DNA of 20,625 bases from Bacteroidales bacterium (GCA_029938985.1 JAOZTW010000014.1:1605-22229); one strand, 5' to 3'; shown: positions 7,654 through 15,718, counted from the first letter of the stretch. Notes: a model not told the origin generated them from the sequence alone. A program made the numbers and translations.

Positions 7654-7786
7654 GTCAGTTTGAAACTGTTAATTGTAAGTATATGAATGTAAGTCGTATT
7701 AATTTGAATAAAAATAGTGTTTTTAAGAATTATTTTATTTATATTAGCAATTCATAAATTAATACAAACTATTAAAAATTAGAAAA

Positions 7787-9019
7787 ATGAAGAAAAATAT
7801 TATTATTATTTGCTTAATTGCAATATTTATGGTTTCTCAAATTTTAGTTGCTTATTCGCAACAAGATGATGCTACATGGTATCAATTTAGAGGCAACGAA
7901 AGAAATGGAACTTCTCCCGAAACAGGATTGTTGAAAAAATGGTCAAAAAGTGGACCAGACTTATTGTGGAAGAAAGACTTAGGCTCAGGTTTTTCAGAAA
8001 TCATTATTTCAGACAACGTTTTTTATACCATGATTAGCGATAAATCTGAGGAGAAAACTGGTTCTGAATACATGGCAGCCTTTGATGCAAAATCAGGAAC
8101 CGAATTTTGGAGAACAAAAGTTGATTCAATATTTATTGATGTGGACGATTGGGGTAATGGACCTCGTTCTACTCCTACTTATGACAAAGAAAACATCTAT
8201 TGTTTAAGTAGTTTTGGTAAGTTATATTCAATTTCACGAAAAAATGGAAAAATTAATTGGACAGTTGATTTTGTTGCAGAATTTAATAGTGTAGTTCCTC
8301 GTTGGGGATTTTCTACCTCTCCAATGTTGATAAACAATACACTCATAATGGAAGTTGGAGGAGCAGATTCAAAAGCTTTTATGGCTTTTGACCCAAAAAA
8401 TGGTAAAGTAATTTGGGAAAAAGCAAACGGAAACTCAACCTACAGTTCTCCTGTGTTGTTTACTATTGAAAATGAAGCACAAATACTTTTTGCAAATTCG
8501 GGTTTCCTGCATTCGTTTAACACAAAAGGAGATACGCTTTGGACTTACAAACTGCCACTGCGAACTCCAACTGCGGCTCCTGTTTTAATTGACAATAACA
8601 AAATTTTTCTTTCTGCACTTGGAGCAGTTGGTTTTGTTATTATTGAAATAAAAGACAATAAAGCAACGGAAGTTTTACAAGGTAGTACTATGAAAAACGA
8701 TTATAGTTCGAGTTGTTATTTTGATGGTTACATATATGGTTTTAACACAGCTACTTTACAATGTATTTCGCCAGAAACAGGAGAGAAATTATGGACTAAA
8801 AGAGGTTTTGGTAAAGGTTGCTTAATTCTTATTGATGGTAAATTACTTGTGCTTTCTGACCAAGGTAAATTAGTGCTTGTGGAGGCAACTCCAGATGCTT
8901 ATAATGAAATAAGTATTTTTCAAGCTGTTGAAGGAAAATCGTGGACGGCACCATCTTTTAATAAAGGAAGAATATTTATTAGAAACCTAACAGAAATGGC
9001 ATGTTATAAACTAAATTAA
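7787..9019 (+). CDS. Exported PQQ-type beta-propeller protein
   Basis: A 410-aa periplasmic or surface protein. Residues 1-24 form a signal peptide (MKKNIIIICLIAIFMVSQIL, then VAYSQ). The mature part starts WYQFRGNERNGTSPETGLLK and consists of PQQ-like beta-propeller blades marked by AFDAKSGTEFWRT, ISRKNGKINWTV, AFDPKNGKVIWEK, SFNTKGDTLWTY and CISPETGEKLWTK. Proteins of this layout include the BamB-like/PQQ-binding-like family. Many bind partner proteins without binding PQQ, and no catalytic residues are identifiable here, so a scaffold role is as likely as dehydrogenase activity. No lipobox Cys follows the signal peptide, unlike typical BamB. The downstream exported protein is in the same orientation, 129 bp away. 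Its stop codon lies inside the first bases of an inverted repeat (9014-9054). Confidence 0.88.
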   Translation: MKKNIIIICLIAIFMVSQILVAYSQQDDATWYQFRGNERNGTSPETGLLKKWSKSGPDLLWKKDLGSGFSEIIISDNVFYTMISDKSEEKTGSEYMAAFDAKSGTEFWRTKVDSIFIDVDDWGNGPRSTPTYDKENIYCLSSFGKLYSISRKNGKINWTVDFVAEFNSVVPRWGFSTSPMLINNTLIMEVGGADSKAFMAFDPKNGKVIWEKANGNSTYSSPVLFTIENEAQILFANSGFLHSFNTKGDTLWTYKLPLRTPTAAPVLIDNNKIFLSALGAVGFVIIEIKDNKATEVLQGSTMKNDYSSSCYFDGYIYGFNTATLQCISPETGEKLWTKRGFGKGCLILIDGKLLVLSDQGKLVLVEATPDAYNEISIFQAVEGKSWTAPSFNKGRIFIRNLTEMACYKLN

Positions 9020-9054
9020 GAATTAGGAATTAAGAATTGGTTTACACCTTAAAA
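9014..9054 (-). repeat. GGTGTAAACC/TAATTCY repeat, copy C, at a stop codon
   Basis: On the minus strand it reads TTAAGGTGTAAACCAATT followed by three TAATTCY heptads. Its outer edge overlaps the stop codon (9017-9019) of the beta-propeller gene. It is inverted relative to the copy at 7601, so that gene is bracketed by an inverted pair. Confidence 0.85.
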
Positions 9055-9148
9055 TTCAATTATTTAGTTTAGGAAAGTACACTAAAAAATAATGACTGCA
9101 AATCTGAAATTATTTTAACAATTAATTAACTATTTTAAAACAAACAAA

Positions 9149-10327
9149 ATGAAAACATCAAAAATAAAAATATTAATATTAATCTTCATATTTAGTTCTC
9201 CTATTTTGCTTTTGGCACAAGATGTGGATAAAATTATTAGCAAACATATTAAAGCTCACGGTGGTGAAAAAAATTGGAGTGCTGTAAATTCAATGAAAAT
9301 AACTGGCGAATTTACCGCTTTTAGTGTTGTCGAAGATTTTACTTTTATTAAAACAAAAACAAATTATTATGCCGAGCAATATTTGGGACAGCATAAAGTA
9401 ACCGAAGCTTTTAATGGAGAAACAGGTTGGACAATAGACCCTTGGCAAGAAATAGAATATGCAAGAAAAATAAATGCAAGTGAAGAAAATGTTTTTTTGC
9501 AAAAAAACGAATTTTGTACTCCTTTTTTCTACTATAAAAAAAAAGGACACATTGTAGAATATGTTGGAAAAGAAAAAGTTGATGGCATAGAAGTTTATAT
9601 TTTAAAACTTACAAGAGCAAACGAAAATGTGGAAACTTGGTATTTGAACGCCAAAACATATCTTGAATATAAATGTGAATCAATGTGGATAGATTTTGCT
9701 TGGGCAAGTCCAGCAGAAACATATTTTGAAGACTTTCAGAAAGTTGATGGTATTATTATTCCGTTTTATGTAGAAAGAATTTTTAGTCAACGAAATAGGA
9801 TTGTTAAAATTAAAAATGTAGAAATTAACCCAACTATAGATCAATCGATATTTGAGATGCCAAAAACGGAGGAAATACTAAAATTGGAATCGTTTGTAGG
9901 AGAATGGAATGTTGCGGTAGAACTTTGGACAAGAAGAGGAACTTGGTATCCTATTGATAATACTACTTCAAATTTTGAATTTGCCGGAACAAACATGATT
10001 CAAGAAAATATTAGTTATGAAAGAATGTTTCCGATATCAATAATCTCAAATATGACATACGACTCAAAAACAAAAAGATATAGAACATCAATATTTAACG
10101 ATTTCAATTCCTCTATAAGTATTTTGGAGGGAGATTTTAGCGAAGACTCATTTATACTTGATGACATAAAAATCAGTTTTGGAGACGAAAATGATGATGA
10201 GAGAGTTTTTACTCAACTTAGTTTTACAAACATTGAAAAAGATGCTTTTATTATGGAATTTAAAACATCTACTGATAATGGAACTACATGGCAACCAAGA
10301 GATAGATTTAGTTATACTCGAAAATAA
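9149..10327 (+). CDS. Exported LolA-like protein with C-terminal DUF1579-like domain
   Basis: A 392-aa exported protein of unknown specific function. Residues 1-23 are a signal peptide ending LLLAQ. Residues about 25-240 show the pattern of LolA/LppX-like half-barrels common in Bacteroidota: DKIISKHIKAHGGEKNWSAV, MKITGEF, GETGWTIDPW, then EVYILKLT, WYLNAKTYLEYKCES and a late IPFYVERI. Such domains bind lipids or lipoprotein acyl chains. Residues about 245-392 (LESFVGEWNVAVELWTRRG, YDSKTKRYRTSIFNDFNSS, GDFSEDSF) resemble the DUF1579 lipocalin-like domain. The joining of the two is the notable point. No lipobox is present. It lies 129 bp after the beta-propeller gene with a repeat between them and has another copy two bases after its own stop. 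Co-expression with the upstream gene is plausible but not shown. Confidence 0.82.
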   Translation: MKTSKIKILILIFIFSSPILLLAQDVDKIISKHIKAHGGEKNWSAVNSMKITGEFTAFSVVEDFTFIKTKTNYYAEQYLGQHKVTEAFNGETGWTIDPWQEIEYARKINASEENVFLQKNEFCTPFFYYKKKGHIVEYVGKEKVDGIEVYILKLTRANENVETWYLNAKTYLEYKCESMWIDFAWASPAETYFEDFQKVDGIIIPFYVERIFSQRNRIVKIKNVEINPTIDQSIFEMPKTEEILKLESFVGEWNVAVELWTRRGTWYPIDNTTSNFEFAGTNMIQENISYERMFPISIISNMTYDSKTKRYRTSIFNDFNSSISILEGDFSEDSFILDDIKISFGDENDDERVFTQLSFTNIEKDAFIMEFKTSTDNGTTWQPRDRFSYTRK

Positions 10328-10328
10328 A

Positions 10329-10434
10329 AATTAGGAATTAGGAATTGGTTTACACCTTAAAATATAATTTTTCTTAAATTATTTGTAATACTTTATTTTT
10401 TCAACTTAATTCCTAATTTCTAATTCTTAATTCT
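10329..10434 (-). repeat. GGTGTAAACC/TAATTCY repeat, copy D, with opposed heptads
   Basis: 10329-10363 is the minus-strand copy of the core and heptads, starting two bases after the stop codon of the LolA-like gene. 10405-10434 has heptads in the opposite direction (TTAATTCCTAATTTCTAATT). The two arms could pair across about 40 bases and might act as a 3'-end structure. Confidence 0.75.
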
Positions 10435-10435
10435 T

Positions 10436-10501
10436 TAATCTGTTGGTTTGTAATCACATATTTGTATCATTGAACCATTGAATAATTGTATCATTCCTTA
10501 T
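10436..10501. repeat. Direct repeat upstream of uppP
   Basis: Matches 11432-11498 over its full 66 bases with about a dozen differences, in the same orientation. The inner part is an 8-bp periodic sequence (ATTGTATC, ATTGAACC, ATTGAATA, ATTGTATC). It ends about 100 bp before the uppP start. Confidence 0.85.
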
Positions 10502-10600
10502 CTGTTATTTTAAAAAATAGTTTATTTCAATATTTTATTTTTATTCATGAAAATAAAATTATAATATTGCAAACTATTTTAATAACAAAAAATTAAGAAT

Positions 10601-11389
10601 ATGCAGTGGTTTGAAGCCTTTATACTTGGTATAATACAAGGATTAACAGAGTTTTTACCTGTTAGTAGTAGTGGACATTTAGAAATAGGAAAGGTAATAT
10701 TAGGAATGGAAACAACTGAAAATATAACATTTACAGTTGTAGTACATGGAGCAACAGTTTTAAGTACAATTGTAATATTTAGAAATGATATTTGGTTGTT
10801 GATTAAAGCATTGTTTAAATTTGAATGGAACGACGACACAAAATATATAGTCAAATTGCTACTGTCAGCCATACCCGTAGCTTTTCTTGGTTTTTTGTTC
10901 AAAGAGCAAATTGAAGCTCTCTTTACAGGAAACTTGCTCCTTGTTGGTTCTATGTTAATAATAACCTCACTTTTACTCGGTTTTACTTCTTTTGTCAAAA
11001 ACAAAAATAAAAGCATTCCGTTTCTTGATGCTATAATAATTGGAGTAGCTCAGGCTTTTGCTGTTATGCCAGGTATTTCTCGTTCGGGAGCCACCATTGC
11101 AACTGGTATTTTGCTTGGAAACAACAAGGAAAAAACTGCTAAGTTTTCATTTCTAATGGTTTTATTACCAATAATTGGAGCTAACTTAAAAGATTTAATA
11201 AGCGGTAATATGACAACAGAATCAATATCTGCACTGCCATTAATCATTGGATTTGTAGTTGCTTTTTTATCTGGTTTACTTGCCTGTAAGTTAATGCTCG
11301 AAATTGTAAAACGTAGTAAATTAATCTATTTTGCAATTTATTGTTTGGTTGTAGGAATTGTAGCAATTATATTTGTTATGATAAAATAA
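10601..11389 (+). CDS. uppP: Undecaprenyl-diphosphate phosphatase
   Basis: Integral membrane enzyme (BacA/UppP family, EC 3.6.1.27) that removes a phosphate from undecaprenyl diphosphate to recycle the lipid carrier of peptidoglycan and other glycans; overexpression of the family confers bacitracin resistance. The 262 aa are close to the usual 260-275. Motif 1, QGLTEFLPVSSSGHL (residues 13-27), supplies catalytic Glu17 and His26, and motif 2, PGISRSGATIATG, supplies the conserved Arg. About eight hydrophobic helices follow the family pattern. The ATG at 10601 gives the standard N-terminus MQWFEAFILGIIQG. It is monocistronic here and flanked by 66-67 bp direct repeats. All active-site residues are present. 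Confidence 0.97.
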   Translation: MQWFEAFILGIIQGLTEFLPVSSSGHLEIGKVILGMETTENITFTVVVHGATVLSTIVIFRNDIWLLIKALFKFEWNDDTKYIVKLLLSAIPVAFLGFLFKEQIEALFTGNLLLVGSMLIITSLLLGFTSFVKNKNKSIPFLDAIIIGVAQAFAVMPGISRSGATIATGILLGNNKEKTAKFSFLMVLLPIIGANLKDLISGNMTTESISALPLIIGFVVAFLSGLLACKLMLEIVKRSKLIYFAIYCLVVGIVAIIFVMIK

Positions 11390-11431
11390 ACTAATTACCC
11401 ATACAAAAGTTTTTACACATTTGTATTATTT

Positions 11432-11498
11432 TAATCTATTTGGTTTGTAATCATATAATTGTATTATTGAACCATTGAATAATTGTATGATTCCTTAT
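11432..11498. repeat. Direct repeat downstream of uppP
   Basis: Partner of 10436-10501 (TAATCT, then TTTGGTTTGTAATCA, then the octads). Recombination between the two would remove the 789-bp uppP gene as one unit. Confidence 0.85.
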
Positions 11499-11512
11499 AA
11501 CGCCGTAAACGG
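11496..11512 (+). repeat. TATAACGCCGTAAACGG motif, copy 1
   Basis: Nearly identical, reverse complemented, to 19418-19434. CCGTAAACGG is close to a perfect palindrome. Confidence 0.65.
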
Positions 11513-11661
11513 TATATGAATTAACAATCCCTATAAAACAGTGCTTCTTTGATTATCAGTCAGTTACAAAACGGGATAAGTTAGCTAAAATTTCCCATTT
11601 TATTGCTTCAATTTGTTTTTTATGATGAGTACATTTTGGATTTGGACAAAATATATTAATA

Positions 11662-11760
11662 TTTTTTTTTCGTGCATATGAAATAAATTTTAAATATCTT
11701 TGTAAATGAGCATTTTAATATTTCAAATACAACGAATAAATTGATACTCGTGAAAAATAC
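11662..11760. repeat. Palindromic family P, copy 3
   Basis: The core at 11697-11733 (TTTGTAAATGAGCATTTTAA, then ATTTCAAATAC) matches the other copies. The right arm, reverse complemented, is GGTATTTTTCACGAGTATCAA, matching the arm of copy 1. The left arm (TTTTTCGTGCATATGAAAT) is more diverged and merges with the insertion remnant. Confidence 0.6.
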
Positions 11761-11769
11761 CCTAATTTT

Positions 11770-12846
11770 TTATTTATTAAAATATTTTCTTTTGAAATAA
11801 AAAGCCAAGTTAACCAAAGCAATCATTACAGGAACCTCAACTAAGGGACCTACAACAGCCGCCAAAGCTTCACCAGAGTGCATTCCAAAAATTGCAATTG
11901 CAACAGCAATAGCGAGTTCAAAATTATTACTTGCTGCTGTGAATGATAAAGTAACAGATTGTCCATAATTTGCTCCAATTTTTTTGCTCATAAAAAACGA
12001 AAGCACAAACATAACGAGAAAGTATATCAACAAAGGAATTGCAATTAAAACTACATCAAGTGGAATTTTTACAATATACTCTCCTTTTAACGAAAACATT
12101 ACAAATATTGTAAATAATAATGCAATTAATGTTATTGGACTAATTTTAGGAATAAATTTAGTATGATACCAACGTTTATCTTTTACTCTAATAAGTATAA
12201 AACGAGTTAAAAAACCAGCTAAGAAAGGTATTCCGAGATATATAAATACACTTTTGGCTATTTGTAGAATAGTAATATTTTGAACAGCATCGTTTGTGGG
12301 AACTCCAAACCAAGCGGGCAAAACAGCAATAAATAAATAGGCATATACCGAAAATAATAGTACTTGAAAAATACTGTTGAATGCTACCAAACCAGCAGCA
12401 TATTGATTGTCCCCTTTTGCTAAATCGTTCCAAACTATTACCATAGCAATACAACGAGCCAAGCCAATCATAATAATTCCATACATGTATGGAAGGTTGG
12501 AATTGTTTTCTCCTGGAAATAATTTGAAAAACAGTATTGCAAGAGCAAACATAAGAACGGGTCCAATAATCCAATTTTGAATTAATGATAATCCTAATAT
12601 TTTGTAATTTTTGAAAACATCGCCAAGTTCTTCATATTTTACTTTGGCAAGTGGAGGGTACATCATTAATATCAATCCAATTGCTAATGGAATATTGGTT
12701 GTACTTTCTGGCGAAAATTTTAAACTTTCCCAAAAGGTAGCAATAACAGGAAACAAGTAACCCAAAAAAACGCCTATGAACATTGCAAGAAAAATCCATA
12801 AGGTTAAATATCTGTCTAAAAATTTTAATCTTTTTTTTGAAGGCAT
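11770..12846 (-). CDS. acr3: Arsenite efflux transporter, ACR3 family
   Basis: Inner-membrane exporter of As(III) (in some members also Sb(III)) driven by the proton gradient. The 358 aa have about ten hydrophobic helices. The family signature [19 protein letters not shown] contains the essential Cys (residue 132), and [19 protein letters not shown] and [21 protein letters not shown] are the other conserved blocks, the latter with the conserved late-helix Glu. The N-terminus [20 protein letters not shown] is standard. It is unusual in standing alone: no arsR, arsC or arsA is adjacent, and no clear operator is seen upstream. Regulation by a distant ArsR is possible. The family assignment is secure; substrate identity is inferred from the family. 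Confidence 0.95.
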   Translation of the reverse strand: MPSKKRLKFLDRYLTLWIFLAMFIGVFLGYLFPVIATFWESLKFSPESTTNIPLAIGLILMMYPPLAKVKYEELGDVFKNYKILGLSLIQNWIIGPVLMFALAILFFKLFPGENNSNLPYMYGIIMIGLARCIAMVIVWNDLAKGDNQYAAGLVAFNSIFQVLLFSVYAYLFIAVLPAWFGVPTNDAVQNITILQIAKSVFIYLGIPFLAGFLTRFILIRVKDKRWYHTKFIPKISPITLIALLFTIFVMFSLKGEYIVKIPLDVVLIAIPLLIYFLVMFVLSFFMSKKIGANYGQSVTLSFTAASNNFELAIAVAIAIFGMHSGEALAAVVGPLVEVPVMIALVNLAFYFKRKYFNK

Positions 12847-12980
12847 ATTTTTATTTAATAATATAAGTCTTGTAAAAAGTGTATTATCGTAGCAAAGAAC
12901 TACAATAATTTTTCACAAAAGAAATAAATATTATTAAATAAAAAAATAATAATTTGGTATTTTCAAGAATTTCAAAAAAT

Positions 12981-14456
12981 CTACAATTTTGCTTTTTTAT
13001 TTTTTTCTGCAATTGCTTTTACTTCTACATAAAATTCCTCACGTTCTTCATAAGTGTTCCAAACTATAAGTTCTTTAATACGTTCAATTTGTTTTTCTTT
13101 GTTTACATCTCTAAGATTATTTGCAGTACTTGTAAAATACGAATGCCCAGTTAAAAACTTAACTTGCATTTTGTTCCAAAAATTCAAATCAGTAATTATA
13201 TTGAGATATAAAAATTCGTCGAAAAGCGTATTTGATACAGGAATAAAATCGGCTCTGCCCAAATAATCAAGGTCGGAGTCGCATATAATTCTTTGTAATA
13301 GAGTTTTTGGTTGCGGAGGCAACTGAGTAGCCATTATTGTTTCACAAATTATATCAATTTGTTTTTGAGTATAATTATATTTAGGAAGCATGTCTCTCAC
13401 CATTTCTGTGCCGTAGTATTCATGATTTTTATATTGAACCACATGTCCTGCATCGTGAAACAGTGCCGCCGTTTTTAGTAACAAAATAGCTTCATCACTA
13501 ACCCCTTCTCCGTAACCAATTAATTCAGCTTGATTTACAACATCTATTGTGTGTTTGTAATTGTGATAATACAAATACTCAGGTAATTCTTTTTCTAATT
13601 TATCTAAAATAGTTTCCTGTAAATCTGAAAATTGTCGCAAAGCATATTTTACTTGAAATACATCGTTTGGAAACAAACCAATTTTTCTATTAACAGAATA
13701 AGCAGGTTTTAGTTTTTTTACATGATACATTTCTATCAACCCCTCGTATTTTACAGGAAGACGACCGTGCATTTTACATACAAAATACTCTGCTACAAGA
13801 ACATAAGTATTTGCAGAAATATTAATTCTACCCGTATCTGCTGACGATGCCATTCGGGTTGCAGTATTTACTGTTTCTCCTTTTAAGTCATAAGATATTC
13901 TCTTTTTACCAGATGCTTGAGCTTTAACAACTCCTGTATTTATACCAATTCGTAAATCCCAAAACTCACGTCCTTTGCTGGCATATTCTTTGGCTAAAGT
14001 ATTGGCATAATCAGACATTTCTAAAGTGGCCAGCACTACATCAAGAGGATTAGTGCTGTTTTTTACAGGCACGCCACCAGCACACATGTAGGTATCACCT
14101 ATTGTTTTTATTTTTTGAAGTTTATATTTTTTTGCAATTTTATTAAATTCAAATATCATTTGGTCTAATTCGTCAATTACATCTTGTGTGTTTTGACCTT
14201 CCGAAATTTTCTTAAACCCTATCATATCTATAAACATGATAGTTGCCATTTTAAATCGCAATTTCTTCTGTCCAATCTTTGTTTTAACTCCTTTTGGAAT
14301 TAAATCAGGAGGAAGAGCTGCCAGAAAATTTTCCATTTTTTCAATCTTTTTGGTAAGCTTGTCTTTATTCTTCGTAAGTTTGCTTATTTGTTCTGTAAGC
14401 TCCTTATTCTCTTTCATTAATTTATTAACTTGATATATTAATTTTTTATCAGACAT
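12981..14456 (-). CDS. Class III adenylate cyclase fused to an HD phosphohydrolase domain
   Basis: A 491-aa soluble signalling protein. The start at 14456 (MSDKKLIYQ) is preferred over the in-frame ATG at 14513 because a TAAATTTG -7-like element lies between them. Residues 5-44 form a Lys/Glu coiled coil. The cyclase domain (about 65-250) has metal ligands D77 (IMFIDMIGF) and D121 (IGDTYM), Lys117 in KIKTIGD and Asp in SYDLKGETVNTATRM. The Lys/Asp pair is that of adenylyl, not guanylyl, cyclases, and the Asn and Arg of TVNTATRM are the transition-state residues. The HD domain (about 290-475) shows YHNYKHTIDV, ALFHDAGH, NHEYYG and CDSDLDYLG, so its metal-binding set looks complete. HNx2H then HDx2H also resembles class I cyclic nucleotide phosphodiesterases. 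It could both make and degrade cAMP, or the HD part could sense or act on another nucleotide. It is divergent from the methyltransferase at 14568. Confidence 0.9.
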   Translation of the reverse strand: MSDKKLIYQVNKLMKENKELTEQISKLTKNKDKLTKKIEKMENFLAALPPDLIPKGVKTKIGQKKLRFKMATIMFIDMIGFKKISEGQNTQDVIDELDQMIFEFNKIAKKYKLQKIKTIGDTYMCAGGVPVKNSTNPLDVVLATLEMSDYANTLAKEYASKGREFWDLRIGINTGVVKAQASGKKRISYDLKGETVNTATRMASSADTGRINISANTYVLVAEYFVCKMHGRLPVKYEGLIEMYHVKKLKPAYSVNRKIGLFPNDVFQVKYALRQFSDLQETILDKLEKELPEYLYYHNYKHTIDVVNQAELIGYGEGVSDEAILLLKTAALFHDAGHVVQYKNHEYYGTEMVRDMLPKYNYTQKQIDIICETIMATQLPPQPKTLLQRIICDSDLDYLGRADFIPVSNTLFDEFLYLNIITDLNFWNKMQVKFLTGHSYFTSTANNLRDVNKEKQIERIKELIVWNTYEEREEFYVEVKAIAEKNKKAKL

Positions 14457-14500
14457 TATATTTTTTTTGGAAAGAAGGTTATTATTTCTTAATTTTACCG

Positions 14501-14508
14501 CAAATTTA
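14501..14508 (-). promoter_or_regulatory. Possible -7 element for the cyclase-HD gene
   Basis: On the minus strand this reads TAAATTTG, fitting TAnnTTTG. No exact TTTG is found 19-20 bases upstream, only a T-rich run. Transcription near 14495 would leave about 40 nt of leader before the ATG at 14456. Confidence 0.35.
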
Positions 14509-14567
14509 ACCATTCATATAAAAAAGGTTAAAAACAATTTACAAATAAACAAATTTTATACCATATT

Positions 14568-15200
14568 ATGAAATCTTTTTTAAACGATTATTCAATTTGG
14601 CTTACCGAAAATGAAAATCCTGTTTTACAAAATGTAAGAAGAGAAACTAATTTAAAGGTTCTTATGCCACGAATGTTATCTGGTCATTTTCAGGGTGTTT
14701 TGCTTGAAATGATAAGCAAAATGATTAAGCCAAAAAGTATTTTGGAGTTAGGAACATTTACTGGCTACTCTGCTATTTGTCTTGCTAAAGGTTTGAGTAG
14801 TAATGGTAAATTACATACTATTGAATTTAACGATGAGCTGGAAATTTTCATTAAAAAAAACATAAAAAAATCTGGTTTAGAGAACAAAATTAAATATTAT
14901 ATTGGAGATGCTTTAGAAATAATTCCTGATTTTACTTTCCAATTTGACTTAGTTTTTATAGATGCAGACAAGCGTTCTTATTTAAAATATTATTATGCTG
15001 TTTTTGATAAAGTAGCTCCCAACGGATTTATTATTGTTGATAATGTATTTTGGGATGGAAAGGTTTTGGAGGAAATAAAAAAAAATGATTTATATACAAA
15101 AGGAGTAGTTGAATTTAATAATTTTATAAAAAATGACGACAGAGTAGAAAAAATTACTTTACCAATTCGTGATGGATTAATGATTTTGAGAAAAAAATAG
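14568..15200 (+). CDS. SAM-dependent O-methyltransferase, CCoAOMT-like
   Basis: A 210-aa cytoplasmic methyltransferase of the caffeoyl-CoA/catechol O-methyltransferase type (methyltransferase family 3), widespread in Bacteroidota, where the natural acceptor is usually unknown. The SAM-binding motif I is ILELGTFTGYSAICLAKGL (about 58-76), followed by the acidic TIEFNDE strand end. GDALEIIP and FDLVFIDADKRSYLKYY carry the metal-binding and catalytic Asp/Lys, and GFIIVDNVFWDGKV the next metal ligands. The C-terminus LPIRDGLMILRKK is standard. Length and motifs are complete. It is divergent from the cyclase-HD gene across 111 bp and is followed by a REP-like palindrome pair 16 bases after its stop. 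Confidence 0.93.
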   Translation: MKSFLNDYSIWLTENENPVLQNVRRETNLKVLMPRMLSGHFQGVLLEMISKMIKPKSILELGTFTGYSAICLAKGLSSNGKLHTIEFNDELEIFIKKNIKKSGLENKIKYYIGDALEIIPDFTFQFDLVFIDADKRSYLKYYYAVFDKVAPNGFIIVDNVFWDGKVLEEIKKNDLYTKGVVEFNNFIKNDDRVEKITLPIRDGLMILRKK

Positions 15201-15216
15201 GTGTTTTTTTAAAAAT

Positions 15217-15332
15217 AATGTAACCCCAAGCTATAGCTTGATAAAACGTAGAATAGTTAAAGACTCGTCATGTAAATTACTTGATTCGTAGCCTATTCGC
15301 TGATTCTCCAAGCTGGAGCTTGGAGTTACATT
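15217..15332. repeat. Inverted pair of REP-like palindromes
   Basis: Left arm 15217-15240 and right arm 15306-15332 are inverted repeats agreeing at 21 of 24 positions, starting AATGTAAC. Each arm is itself palindromic: CTCCAAGCTGGAGCTTGGAG on the right has a perfect 9-bp stem, and CAAGCTATAGCTTG on the left a 6-bp stem or longer. Two inverted REPs as one unit is the REPIN arrangement mobilised by RAYT transposases in other bacteria; that link is inference. Confidence 0.75.
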
Positions 15333-15365
15333 TTTATAACAAAATTACAAGTCCAAAAACTTTAG

Positions 15366-15656
15366 TTATTAAAGCTAAAAGAACATTTCAATGTATTATC
15401 AAAAGAAGATATTATTTTATGTTCTTCTGACATATTAGAATCTACTTTTGGTAAATACAAGAACAGAGTAAGCGAAAATAAAATGGCTTCGGTAACAGGT
15501 TTAATGTTAATGATTGTTGCTTTTTCATGTAATTTAACAGAAGAAAAAATAAAAGAAAGTCTGGAAAATGTTAAAATATCCGACATGAAAAAGTGGGAGA
15601 AAGAAAAAATAGGTTTAAGCCTACATAAAGAACTAATGATATTATTATCAGGATAA
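15366..15656 (+). pseudogene. 5'-truncated transposase C-terminus
   Basis: The frame is open from just after the TAG at 15363 to the TAA at 15654 without a suitable start. It encodes about 96 residues, including SKEDIILCSSDILESTFGKY, KNRVSENKMASVTGLMLMIV and a helical tail rich in Glu/Lys. SSDILESTFGKYKN followed by a hydrophobic helix resembles the end of a DDE transposase, with the Glu of LES as candidate third catalytic residue. The DNA-binding part and both Asp residues are missing. The fragment begins just after the palindrome pair, suggesting deletion or rearrangement there. Exact IS family not determined. Confidence 0.6.
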
Positions 15657-15718
15657 AACAAAAAATGGAATCAACTTTTTTTGATAAAATAGCGAATTTT
15701 TAACACCTTACCCCACTG

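Larger units (their letters stand above)
7226..7786. other. Divergent intergenic region with promoter and repeats
   Basis: No gene is seen. It carries the YfhO promoter (7263-7293), a very AT-rich stretch (about 7300-7455), a probable copy of palindromic family P (about 7457-7580), the GGTGTAAACC/TAATTCY repeat (7601-7653) and a CAGTTTGAAACTG palindrome (7657-7669). Confidence 0.75.
11398..11670 (-). mobile_element. Degenerate insertion element remnant, copy 2
   Basis: Inverted relative to 3027-3351. 11598-11670 encodes on the minus strand the same zinc-ribbon start (CPNPKCTHHKKQIEAIK) and then departs from it. The middle is replaced by unrelated sequence containing TATAACGCCGTAAACGG, after which blocks 11451-11496 and 11398-11428 resume the match. 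The transposase frame is destroyed. Confidence 0.65.
11390..11769. other. Gene-free stretch filled with repeat remnants
   Basis: No gene is supported. It contains a degenerate mobile-element remnant (11398-11670), the second uppP-flanking direct repeat (11432-11498), the TATAACGCCGTAAACGG motif (11496-11512) and a copy of palindromic family P (11662-11760), which ends ten bases from the stop codon of the arsenite exporter. Confidence 0.75.

Noticed and set aside
10579..11016. A 145-codon minus-strand open frame
   Set aside because: Antisense shadow of uppP, which has all its family motifs.
12188..12574. A 128-codon minus-strand open frame
   Set aside because: It lies entirely inside the ACR3 gene in another frame; its many Cys, Trp and Tyr are typical of an out-of-frame reading.
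14457..14513. Longer N-terminus for the cyclase-HD protein (start at 14513)
   Set aside because: A TAAATTTG -7-like element lies within this stretch, and the coiled coil begins naturally at MSDKKLIYQ.
15362..15661. A 99-codon minus-strand open frame
   Set aside because: It is antisense to the transposase remnant, whose plus-strand translation has recognisable transposase-like sequence.
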